A stretch of 5,116 nucleotides of DNA from UBA5972 sp964600965 (GTDB lineage: Bacteria > Pseudomonadota > Alphaproteobacteria > Rhodobacterales > Rhodobacteraceae). Numbering within the stretch: position 1 is the stretch's first letter; every line of letters begins with the position of its first letter. The position numbers were made by a program, and so were the translations under genes. The stretch is taken from positions 1 to 5,116 of the forward strand of contig CAZRLO010000166.1 in NCBI GenBank assembly GCA_964600965.1, in the 5' to 3' direction. The notes beneath the pieces are model-generated. The model was not told the DNA's origin and did no database searches. It saw only the letters and a list, made by a program, of their open reading frames with translations. Shown here piece after piece: positions 1 through 5,116 of the stretch.

Positions 1-358
1 TCGGCAGGTGATCGCGGCGGTAGAGATCGGAATAGATCGCGTCCAGATAGCTTTGCGAACGCAGGCGCGCGATCTTTCGCGGCACCGAAAACACCGAATG
101 CGCGACCTGGCAGGTGACCATGTTCACCTCGTCCGAAAACGTCGCGGCGATGATCATGTCGGCGTCGCGCGCGCCGGCGCGTTCCAGAATGTCGGGGTAG
201 GACGCAAATCCGGTGATACCGCCCACATCCAGCGAATCGGTCGCGCGACGCACGAGTTCCGGGTTCTTGTCCACCACCGTCACGTCGTTTTTTTCCGAGG
301 AAAGATGCCGCGCGATCTGCCAACCGACCTGGCCCGCGCCGCAGATAATGACCTTCAT
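1..358 (-). CDS. trkA: Trk potassium uptake regulator TrkA, N-terminal part (3' end outside window)
   Basis: Peripheral membrane protein that binds NAD(H) and gates the TrkH/TrkG potassium channel on the cytoplasmic side. The first 119 codons are visible. They begin MKVIICGAGQVGWQIARHL, with the Rossmann dinucleotide motif GxGxxG at residues 7-12 and the acidic end of the second strand (VVDKN) near residue 30. Family stretches follow: GFASYPDIL, RAGARDADMIIAAT, SDEVNMVTCQVAHSVF and KIARLRSQSYL. These match the first RCK/TrkA-N domain; full-length TrkA is about 458 residues, so roughly a quarter is present. The ATG at 358 is chosen because the Rossmann strand starts at residue 2 and a GGGGAGG ribosome site lies just upstream. 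It follows ntrX by 80 nt on the same strand, the usual order in Rhodobacterales, and could be read from the ntrYX transcript or its own promoter. The reading frame is intact to the window edge. Identity is confident. Confidence 0.95.
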   Translation of the reverse strand, partial: MKVIICGAGQVGWQIARHLSSEKNDVTVVDKNPELVRRATDSLDVGGITGFASYPDILERAGARDADMIIAATFSDEVNMVTCQVAHSVFSVPRKIARLRSQSYLDAIYSDLYRRDHLP

Positions 359-362
359 GGGG

Positions 363-369
363 CCTCCCC
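363..369 (-). promoter_or_regulatory. Ribosome binding site of trkA
   Basis: On the minus strand GGGGAGG lies 4 nt before the trkA ATG. It is a strong Shine-Dalgarno match with slightly short spacing, and it supports the start at 358. Confidence 0.65.
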
Positions 370-377
370 GAGGGTTT

Positions 378-394
378 GGAACGTCCGACGTTCC
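378..394. repeat. 17-nt perfect palindrome upstream of trkA
   Basis: GGAACGTCCGACGTTCC is a perfect inverted repeat: 8-nt arms around one central base. It lies in the ntrX-trkA gap and ends 19 nt before the trkA start codon. As DNA it looks like a site for a dimeric regulator. As RNA it would fold into a 7-bp stem with a 3-nt loop close to the ribosome site. There is no T-tract directly after it in the trkA direction, so it is not a normal terminator of ntrX. Read on the plus strand it is followed by CGGCTCTTTT, which is only loosely terminator-like. The repeat is seen directly; any function is inferred. Confidence 0.6.
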
Positions 395-401
395 CGGCTC
401 T

Positions 402-431
402 TTTACTGGCAAATGCGCAGGGCGTCGTCAA
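402..431 (-). promoter_or_regulatory. Possible weak sigma-70 type promoter for trkA
   Basis: On the minus strand TTGACG (431-426) is a good -35 element. With an 18-nt spacer the -10 position reads AGTAAA (407-402), which matches TATAAT at only three of six positions. If used, transcription would begin near 395, right at the edge of the 17-nt palindrome, putting that repeat at the extreme 5' end of the trkA mRNA. The -10 is poor and this may be chance. Confidence 0.2.
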
Positions 432-438
432 TTGCCGA

Positions 439-1848
439 TCAGACGGGGGCTTCTTCCTCGTTGATTTCGGCGATTCGCGAGCCGGATTTCGAGGACGTGA
501 CCACGTTCAGCGATTTCAGTTTCCGATGCAGCGCCGAACGTTCCATGCCGACAAAATTGGCGGTACGGGAAATGTTGCCGCCGAAACGGTTGATCTGCGT
601 CATCAGGTATTCGCGTTCGAACATTTCGCGTGCCTCGCGCAGCGGCAGCGTTGCCAGATTGCTGGACAGGCCAAACGGGCCGTCCTCGGCGCTACCGTTT
701 TCGTTGTCGGGCAATTCGCCGGCGTCGACCTGCCCGCTGTCGGGGCCAAGGATCAGCACCCGCTCGATCACGTTCTTGAGCTGGCGCACATTGCCGGGCC
801 AGCGCATGGTTTGCAGCAATGCTTCGGCCTCTTCGCTGAGATTTCTGAGCGGAAGACCCTGCGACTGATTGAAATCATTGATGAAATGCCGTGTCAATTC
901 CGGGATGTCCTCGCGCCGGGTTTCCAGCGAAGGCACCGTGATCGGCACGACGTTCAGGCGGTGGTACAGTTCCTCGCGAAACCGTCCCTCGGTGATTTCG
1001 TTCTGCAAATCCTTGTTGGTCGACGAAATGACCCGCAGGTCGACCCGCACCTTGTCGGCGCCGCCAACACGCTGGAATTGCTGATCGACCAGCACGCGCA
1101 GGATTTTGGACTGCGTGCCGATGGGCATGTCCGACACTTCGTCGAAAAACAGGATGCCGCCGTGTGCCTGTTCCAGCAGACCGGGTTCATGGCCGCGCTC
1201 GACCGTTTCCCGGCCAAACAGCACTTCTTCCATGCGCTCGGGCTCGATCGAGGCCGAATTGACCGACACGAACGGGTTCTTGGCGCGATCGGAATTGGCG
1301 TGGATGTACCGCGCGGCCACTTCCTTGCCGGTGCCGGCCGGGCCGGTCAACATGATGCGCCCGTTTGTTCTGGTGACCTTATCCAGTTGTGATTTCAATA
1401 CCTTGAAGGCGGAACTTGAACCAACCATGACCGATGAGGTGGCGTCCGAGACCTTCAGATTGGCGTTCTCGCGCCGCAGACGCGAGGCCTCCATCGCGCG
1501 GCTGATGACCACCATCAACTGATCGATGTTGAACGGTTTTTCGATGAAATCATAGGCGCCCTGCTTGACCGCCGCGACCGCAATTTCAATGTTGCCGTGC
1601 CCGGATATGATCACGACCGGGATGTCGGGATTGTCGCGCCGGGTGGATTTCAGGATGTCGATGCCGTCCATGCGGCTGTCTTTCAGCCAGATGTCCAGGA
1701 TCATCAGATCCGGCGGATCGGCGTTGATCTCGCGCATGCAGCTATCGCTGTCGCCGACCCTGCGGGTGGTATAGCCCTCGTCCACCAGAATATCCGAGAT
1801 CAGCTCGCGGATATCGCGCTCGTCATCCACGATCAGAATATCGCCCAT
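439..1848 (-). CDS. ntrX: Nitrogen assimilation response regulator NtrX (lacks GAFTGA)
   Basis: Cytoplasmic response regulator phosphorylated by NtrY; 469 residues, normal for NtrX. Residues 1-120 are a receiver domain with acidic D8/D9, phosphoacceptor D52 (LMILDIW), S82 (ISGHG) and K104 (EKPF). The loop after D52 is longer than usual (WLKDSRMDGIDIL), typical of NtrX. Residues 140-370 are the AAA+ domain: Walker A GPAGTGKE (169-176), Walker B GILFFDEVSD (231-240), the FREELYHRLNVVPI segment (290-303) and WPGNVRQLKN (350-359). The C-terminus (about 405-450) is a Fis-type helix-turn-helix, GGNISRTANFVGMERSALHR. Between the Walker motifs, where sigma-54 activators carry GAFTGA, the sequence is FGRETVERGHEPGLLEQAHGG, so contact with sigma-54 is unlikely. 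In related bacteria NtrX affects nitrogen use, respiration and envelope genes; targets here are unknown. It starts 20 nt after ntrY with a good ribosome site, so it is cotranscribed with it. Confidence 0.96.
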   Translation of the reverse strand: MGDILIVDDERDIRELISDILVDEGYTTRRVGDSDSCMREINADPPDLMILDIWLKDSRMDGIDILKSTRRDNPDIPVVIISGHGNIEIAVAAVKQGAYDFIEKPFNIDQLMVVISRAMEASRLRRENANLKVSDATSSVMVGSSSAFKVLKSQLDKVTRTNGRIMLTGPAGTGKEVAARYIHANSDRAKNPFVSVNSASIEPERMEEVLFGRETVERGHEPGLLEQAHGGILFFDEVSDMPIGTQSKILRVLVDQQFQRVGGADKVRVDLRVISSTNKDLQNEITEGRFREELYHRLNVVPITVPSLETRREDIPELTRHFINDFNQSQGLPLRNLSEEAEALLQTMRWPGNVRQLKNVIERVLILGPDSGQVDAGELPDNENGSAEDGPFGLSSNLATLPLREAREMFEREYLMTQINRFGGNISRTANFVGMERSALHRKLKSLNVVTSSKSGSRIAEINEEEAPV

Positions 1849-1855
1849 AATGTTG

Positions 1856-1859
1856 TCCT
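1856..1859 (-). promoter_or_regulatory. Ribosome binding site of ntrX
   Basis: AGGA on the minus strand lies 7 nt before the ntrX ATG, within the 20-nt gap after the ntrY stop. It supports the start at 1848 and an operon with ntrY; no room remains for a separate promoter in this gap. Confidence 0.65.
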
Positions 1860-1868
1860 ATCCGGCCC

Positions 1869-4127
1869 TCAGGCCACTTTCTTTCTATTCGATTTCGGTT
1901 TGATCAGCGCGGTCCCGGGCAGCACGATGCGCGCCAGTGCGCCGGCGTGGGTGCCGCCGTCAAATACCGGTGCGTCGTTCAGCTCCAACTGGCCGCCATG
2001 CTCTTCGATGATTTTCTTGACGATCGACAGCCCCAGCCCGGTGCCCTTGTCGCGGTTGGTCACATAGGGTTCAAACAGGCGGGCGCGGTTGTCCGGCAGA
2101 CCGATCCCATTGTCGGTGATGCGAATTTCGGTTTCCGACCCGGCGAAGTTCACATTGATTCTGATTTCCGGTTCATATCCATCCGGAGCGCCTTTTTCTA
2201 TCTTGCTTTCAATGGCTTCCCCGGCGTTCTTGATCAGGTTGATCAGCGCCTGAGATATCATCGTGCGGTCGATGAACCCCCAGATGTTTTTGTGATCACA
2301 AAATAGCGATATCTTGACCAGCGCCAGCGCGTTGTCTTGCAGCACCACCGCATCGCGGACCAGTTTGACCAGATCGTTCTGACGCCGCTCGGGTTCCGGC
2401 ATCCGGGCAAATTTCGAAAACTCGTCGACGATCCGGCGCAGATCCTCGGTCTGGCGGACGATCACGCCGGTATACTGTTCCAGCGCCTCGACGTCGATGC
2501 CGTCAACGCCGGCGAATTTTCGCTTGATCCGTTCGGCCGAAAGCTGGATGGGCGTCAGCGGGTTCTTGATCTCGTGCGCGATCCGGCGGGCGACATCGCC
2601 CCAGGCGGCCATGCGCTGCGCCGAGACCAGATCGGTCACATCGTCAAAGGTCACGACAAAACCTTCCAGCCGCTTGTTTTCGGTTCGCCGCGCAGCGATG
2701 CGGACCAGCAGGTTTTCGCCGGTGCCGGCGCGGGTCAGTTGCACCTCTTCCTGGGCGACCTGCCCTTCGCCCTTGGCCATCTCTTTGAAAAGGTACGAAA
2801 ATTCAGGCACCGCCTGAATCAGCGTGCGCCCGATATCCCGGTCCGCATCCAGCCCCAGCAACCGCACGGCGGCCATGTTCATGATGTCGATTTCGCCCTT
2901 GGGGCTCAGGCCGATGACGCCGGTGGTCACGCCGGTCAGGACTGAATCGAACAGGCGCCGCCGCGCCTCGGTCGCGCGGTTGGCTTCCACCAGCGTTTCG
3001 CGCTGCGCCTGAAGCTGTTTGGTCATCTGGTTGAAGACCCGGCTCAGCATGGCGATTTCGTCGTCGCCCTCCTCTTCGGGGACGCGTGCCTCGAAATCCC
3101 CCGACCCGACCCGCTGCACCGCGCCCGCCAGCCGCCCGACGGGGCGTGACAGACGTTCCGCGAACCACAATCCCAGCCAGATCGCCGCAAGAATGACGAT
3201 CACGGCGAATCCGAGGTAGATCAGGCCGAATTCGAACAACAGCCGCCCGCGGTCGCTTTCCAGTTGCTGATAGAGCGCGACCGTTTCCTTGGTGTCATCC
3301 AGCAGGTTCAGAATGGCGCCGTCGACATTGCGTGAGATATATAGATACCGGTCCACAAATCCGTCCAGCGCTAAAAGCACCCGGAATTCGTTGTTGTCCC
3401 AGTCGCGGATGATGACGACCTCGCCGCCCGCGGCCTGATCGATCTGCGCTTGATCCGGCGTTTCGAAATCAAAGAGATACGAGCGGTCGCCGCGCGCGAT
3501 CAGCTCGGCTTTGCCGTTGATCACAAAGGCTTCGCGCAGGCCACGCTGGATTTGCTGCTGGCCCTGCGTCAGCAATTGGCGCAGATCTCCGGCCGACAGC
3601 AGCGGCGACTGGCGTTTGTTTCGGGTCAGGAATTCGGCCAGAACCGTGGCGTCCTGCGTGAGGTCGGTCTGATGTTCGGACTGATAGGCCTGCGCGGCTT
3701 CGAGCGAGTTGCCGACCACCTGACGGACCCGGTCCGAAAACCAGCCTTCCAGCCCGAAGTTCAGCGTGATCGTCGCGAAAACCGCAACCAGAATCGTCGG
3801 GATCAGCGCGATGATCGCGAAAACCCCGGTCAGGCGCAAATGCAGCCGCGAACCGGCGGATTGCGCGCGCCGCGCCGCGATCATCCGGGCCACGCGCTGC
3901 ATCACCAGCGCGGCCACCATCAGGACGTAGACCAGATCGCTCAGCAGGATGAAGCGCAGGCTTTGCGAGGCGGCGCCGTTCTCGAAAAACTCCAGCGCGC
4001 CGAAGGTGAACAACGCCAGAACCGGCCCCAGCAGAACCAGGCCCAGCGTGCCCAGATTGCGTACGCGCCGCTGCTTGCGAAACCGGTTAAGCGATTCCCA
4101 CGTCGTTATGATCGCCGGATTCTTCAC
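1869..4127 (-). CDS. ntrY: Membrane sensor histidine kinase NtrY
   Basis: Inner-membrane histidine kinase that autophosphorylates and passes phosphate to NtrX; 752 residues, normal length. Hydrophobic helices lie near residues 27-47, 59-80, 100-122 and 299-322. A periplasmic sensing domain (about 123-298) sits between the third and fourth. A HAMP linker follows (about 323-376, RLSRPVGRLAGAVQRVGSGDF), then a PAS domain (about 385-500). The HisKA domain has phosphoacceptor H518 in AHEIKNPLTPIQLSAERI. The ATPase domain has an N-box around N630/N634 (NLIKNAGEAI), DNGIGLP (672-678), FEPYVT (685-690) and GTGLGL (695-700). All catalytic motifs are intact. The start is GTG at 4127 with only a weak GGA 7 nt upstream. 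No ATG, GTG or TTG lies in frame between it and the stop at 4202-4200, and the basic N-terminus fits the family. Its ligand is not evident. It is followed directly by ntrX. Confidence 0.96.
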   Translation of the reverse strand: MKNPAIITTWESLNRFRKQRRVRNLGTLGLVLLGPVLALFTFGALEFFENGAASQSLRFILLSDLVYVLMVAALVMQRVARMIAARRAQSAGSRLHLRLTGVFAIIALIPTILVAVFATITLNFGLEGWFSDRVRQVVGNSLEAAQAYQSEHQTDLTQDATVLAEFLTRNKRQSPLLSAGDLRQLLTQGQQQIQRGLREAFVINGKAELIARGDRSYLFDFETPDQAQIDQAAGGEVVIIRDWDNNEFRVLLALDGFVDRYLYISRNVDGAILNLLDDTKETVALYQQLESDRGRLLFEFGLIYLGFAVIVILAAIWLGLWFAERLSRPVGRLAGAVQRVGSGDFEARVPEEEGDDEIAMLSRVFNQMTKQLQAQRETLVEANRATEARRRLFDSVLTGVTTGVIGLSPKGEIDIMNMAAVRLLGLDADRDIGRTLIQAVPEFSYLFKEMAKGEGQVAQEEVQLTRAGTGENLLVRIAARRTENKRLEGFVVTFDDVTDLVSAQRMAAWGDVARRIAHEIKNPLTPIQLSAERIKRKFAGVDGIDVEALEQYTGVIVRQTEDLRRIVDEFSKFARMPEPERRQNDLVKLVRDAVVLQDNALALVKISLFCDHKNIWGFIDRTMISQALINLIKNAGEAIESKIEKGAPDGYEPEIRINVNFAGSETEIRITDNGIGLPDNRARLFEPYVTNRDKGTGLGLSIVKKIIEEHGGQLELNDAPVFDGGTHAGALARIVLPGTALIKPKSNRKKVA

Positions 4128-4158
4128 CGGCGCGTCCGTGGCCCGGGTGCATCGGTGA

Positions 4159-4173
4159 TGCGGGAAATCCGCA
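4159..4173. repeat. Short inverted repeat in the ntrC-ntrY gap
   Basis: TGCGG and CCGCA surround GAAAT: a perfect 5-nt arm repeat 31 nt upstream of the ntrY start. Short and GC-rich, it could arise by chance, but it sits beside two other dyads. Confidence 0.35.
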
Positions 4174-4175
4174 AG

Positions 4176-4191
4176 CCGCCAAAAATGGCGG
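4176..4191. repeat. CCGCCA-AAAA-TGGCGG inverted repeat upstream of ntrY
   Basis: A perfect inverted repeat with 6-nt arms and a 4-nt A (plus strand) or T (minus strand) centre, 48 nt before the ntrY start. It is not followed by a T-tract in either direction, so it is not a simple terminator. It may be an operator or a leader hairpin in ntrY mRNA. Confidence 0.45.
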
Positions 4192-4194
4192 GGA

Positions 4195-4207
4195 AAATGT
4201 CACATTT
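4195..4207. repeat. AAATGTCACATTT palindrome upstream of ntrY
   Basis: A 13-nt perfect palindrome, 6-nt arms around one central base, 67 nt before the ntrY start. Its AT-rich arms stand out against the GC-rich surroundings. Position and symmetry fit a binding site for a dimeric regulator acting on ntrY transcription; no known consensus is recognised. Confidence 0.45.
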
Positions 4208-4235
4208 CGGCAAGCGCGACACGCAGATACTCTCT

Positions 4236-4258
4236 AAAAACCACAAAACTGTGGTTTT
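4236..4258 (-). terminator. Probable intrinsic terminator after ntrC
   Basis: Just past the ntrC stop the minus strand reads AAAACCACA, GTTT, TGTGGTTTTT. This gives a perfect 9-bp stem (5 bp core CCACA/TGTGG extended by A-T pairs) with a 4-nt loop, and T residues at the 3' end. The A-tract/T-tract symmetry would let it work on both strands. The stem core is short, so termination is probably partial. It would separate ntrC transcription from ntrY at least in part. Confidence 0.6.
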
Positions 4259-4259
4259 C

Positions 4260-5116
4260 TTACATCATTTTGCGCCCGCGAGTCACGCGAATATCCAGCC
4301 CCGTGATCTTTTTTCTGAGGGTATTTCGGTTAATTCCCAACAAATCCGCGCATTTCGCCTGATTGCCGCCGGTCGCGGCCAGGGCGATTTCGATCAGGGG
4401 GGCCTCCATTTCGCGCAGGATTCGCCCGTACAGCCCCTCGGGCGGCAGGCTGTCGCCATGCAGGGCAAAATACCGGTTCAGGTGGGTTGCGATACTGTCG
4501 GACAGCCGCGCGTTTCCCGCCCGCGTGCCGATGGTGCGGGCGGGACCGGGCAGCGGACCCAGCGCCTCGGTCACCTCGGCGGCCCCGATCAGATGCTGCG
4601 GACAGGTGGTCGCCAGCCGGCGAACCGTGTTTTCAAGCTGACGCACGTTGCCGGGCCAGCCGTAGCGGCGCAACTGGTCCAGCGCTTCGGGCGCAAAGGC
4701 CTTTGTGTCGCCGCCCTGCGCCGAAATCCGGCTCAGAAAATGCCGGCAAAGCGGGTCGATATCATCGGGGCGGGATTCAAGCGGCGGCAGGTCGATGACC
4801 ACGGCGCTGATGCGGTAATAGAGGTCGGCGCGGAATTGCCCCGCCGCCACCGCCGACTCCAGGTTTTTCTGCGAGGTCGCCACCACCCGCGGGGCGGCAT
4901 CGCCCGCGGCATCCAGACCGCGCACCAATTGTGATTGCGCGGCGTCCGAAAGATCTCCGATTTCGTCGAAAAAGATCGACCCGCCCCCGGCCTTGGCCAG
5001 CAGCGCCATCGCCGAGGCCCCGTCCACAAGATTGGTCGCCGTCGCGGTGATCGCGGGCAGATCGGCGCGATTGCTGTAATCGTGCAGAATTTTCGCGACC
5101 AGCGATTTTCCAGTCC
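4260..5116 (-). CDS. ntrC: Nitrogen regulator NtrC, C-terminal part, sigma-54-independent type (5' end outside window)
   Basis: Response regulator that activates nitrogen-limitation genes after phosphorylation by NtrB. The last 284 codons are visible; the receiver domain and first part of Walker A lie beyond the right edge (full length is about 455). The visible part opens at TGKSLVAKIL, the end of Walker A. Then come Walker B GSIFFDEIGD (residues 45-54 of the visible part), RVVATSQKNLE (76-86), FRADLYYRISAVVIDLPPLE (94-113), YGWPGNVRQLEN (151-162) and a Fis-type helix-turn-helix, GGNQAKCADLLGINRNTLRK (249-268). Only 47 residues separate the Walker A lysine from the Walker B aspartate, against roughly 60-65 in ordinary family members, and no GAFTGA or ELFGHE-type segment is present. 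This matches Rhodobacter capsulatus NtrC, known to activate sigma-70 RNA polymerase. An in-frame GTG at 5027 lies inside the AAA+ domain and is not the true start. The gene ends in TAA and is followed at once by a terminator-like hairpin. Confidence 0.93.
   Translation of the reverse strand, partial: TGKSLVAKILHDYSNRADLPAITATATNLVDGASAMALLAKAGGGSIFFDEIGDLSDAAQSQLVRGLDAAGDAAPRVVATSQKNLESAVAAGQFRADLYYRISAVVIDLPPLESRPDDIDPLCRHFLSRISAQGGDTKAFAPEALDQLRRYGWPGNVRQLENTVRRLATTCPQHLIGAAEVTEALGPLPGPARTIGTRAGNARLSDSIATHLNRYFALHGDSLPPEGLYGRILREMEAPLIEIALAATGGNQAKCADLLGINRNTLRKKITGLDIRVTRGRKMM

Noticed and set aside
378..394. LexA (SOS) box at the GAAC-N7-GTTC pattern before trkA
   Set aside because: The alphaproteobacterial LexA site is a direct repeat (GTTC-N7-GTTC or its complement); here the halves are inverted, and neither trkA nor ntrX is a typical SOS gene.
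8..868. A 286-codon open frame on the plus strand across trkA and ntrX
   Set aside because: It overlaps the conserved TrkA Rossmann domain and the ntrX C-terminus on the opposite strand, and its translation resembles no protein family.
376..1392. A 338-codon open frame on the plus strand antisense to ntrX
   Set aside because: It is a shadow of ntrX: composition-driven (H, R, Q, D rich), with no domain signature and no convincing ribosome site. The ntrX frame has all expected family motifs.
4128..4259. Sigma-54 (-24/-12) promoter for ntrY
   Set aside because: The minus strand has isolated TGGC and TTGC words in this gap, but no pair has the required GG-N10-GC spacing.
3450..4934. A 494-codon open frame on the plus strand running through ntrY, the gap and ntrC
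   Set aside because: It lies antisense to two well-supported genes. Its translation is low-complexity, rich in R, Q, H and G, with no recognisable domain, as expected for the reverse strand of GC-rich coding DNA. It also runs across the terminator hairpin.
4260..5027. A shorter ntrC product starting at the in-frame GTG at 5027
   Set aside because: The same frame stays open to the window edge and upstream codons encode the end of Walker A (TGKSLVAK), so this GTG is internal.

Overview
The window is a nitrogen-signalling gene cluster, and every gene reads on the minus strand. In transcription order it holds the 3' part of ntrC (cut by the right edge), complete ntrY, complete ntrX, and the 5' part of trkA (cut by the left edge). 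GC-rich codon usage, the ntrC-ntrY-ntrX-trkA order and the protein sequences point to an alphaproteobacterium, most likely Rhodobacterales (Rhodobacter/Roseobacter type). In that group the usual order is nifR3(dus)-ntrB-ntrC-ntrY-ntrX-trkA-hfq. I assign the group from remembered family features, not from a search.

Layout. 5116-4260: ntrC, from the Walker A lysine region of its AAA+ domain to the C-terminal Fis-type helix-turn-helix. 4259-4128: a 132-nt gap with a hairpin plus T-tract just after the ntrC stop, then three short perfect inverted repeats. 4127-1869: ntrY, a four-helix membrane sensor kinase with HAMP, PAS, HisKA and HATPase domains, starting at GTG. 1868-1849: a 20-nt gap with a good ribosome site. 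1848-439: ntrX, the partner response regulator. 438-359: an 80-nt gap with a 17-nt perfect palindrome and a possible -35 element. 358-1: the first 119 codons of trkA, an NAD-binding regulator of potassium uptake.

NtrY and NtrX form a kinase/regulator pair that is almost certainly cotranscribed. NtrC is the end point of the neighbouring NtrB/NtrC nitrogen-limitation pathway; the hairpin behind it suggests ntrYX is at least partly separate from ntrBC. TrkA is a housekeeping neighbour conserved in this gene order.

The most notable observation is that both NtrC-family regulators lack the GAFTGA loop needed to engage sigma-54, though each keeps its Walker motifs and Fis-type DNA-binding domain. 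NtrC has lost the whole segment, so the distance between its Walker motifs is about 16 residues short; in NtrX the loop is replaced by unrelated sequence. This fits the known sigma-70-dependent NtrC of Rhodobacter capsulatus and the GAFTGA-less NtrX proteins of alphaproteobacteria, so it is lineage-typical rather than a new system. I found no mobile element, CRISPR array, tRNA, rRNA or clearly undescribed system here.
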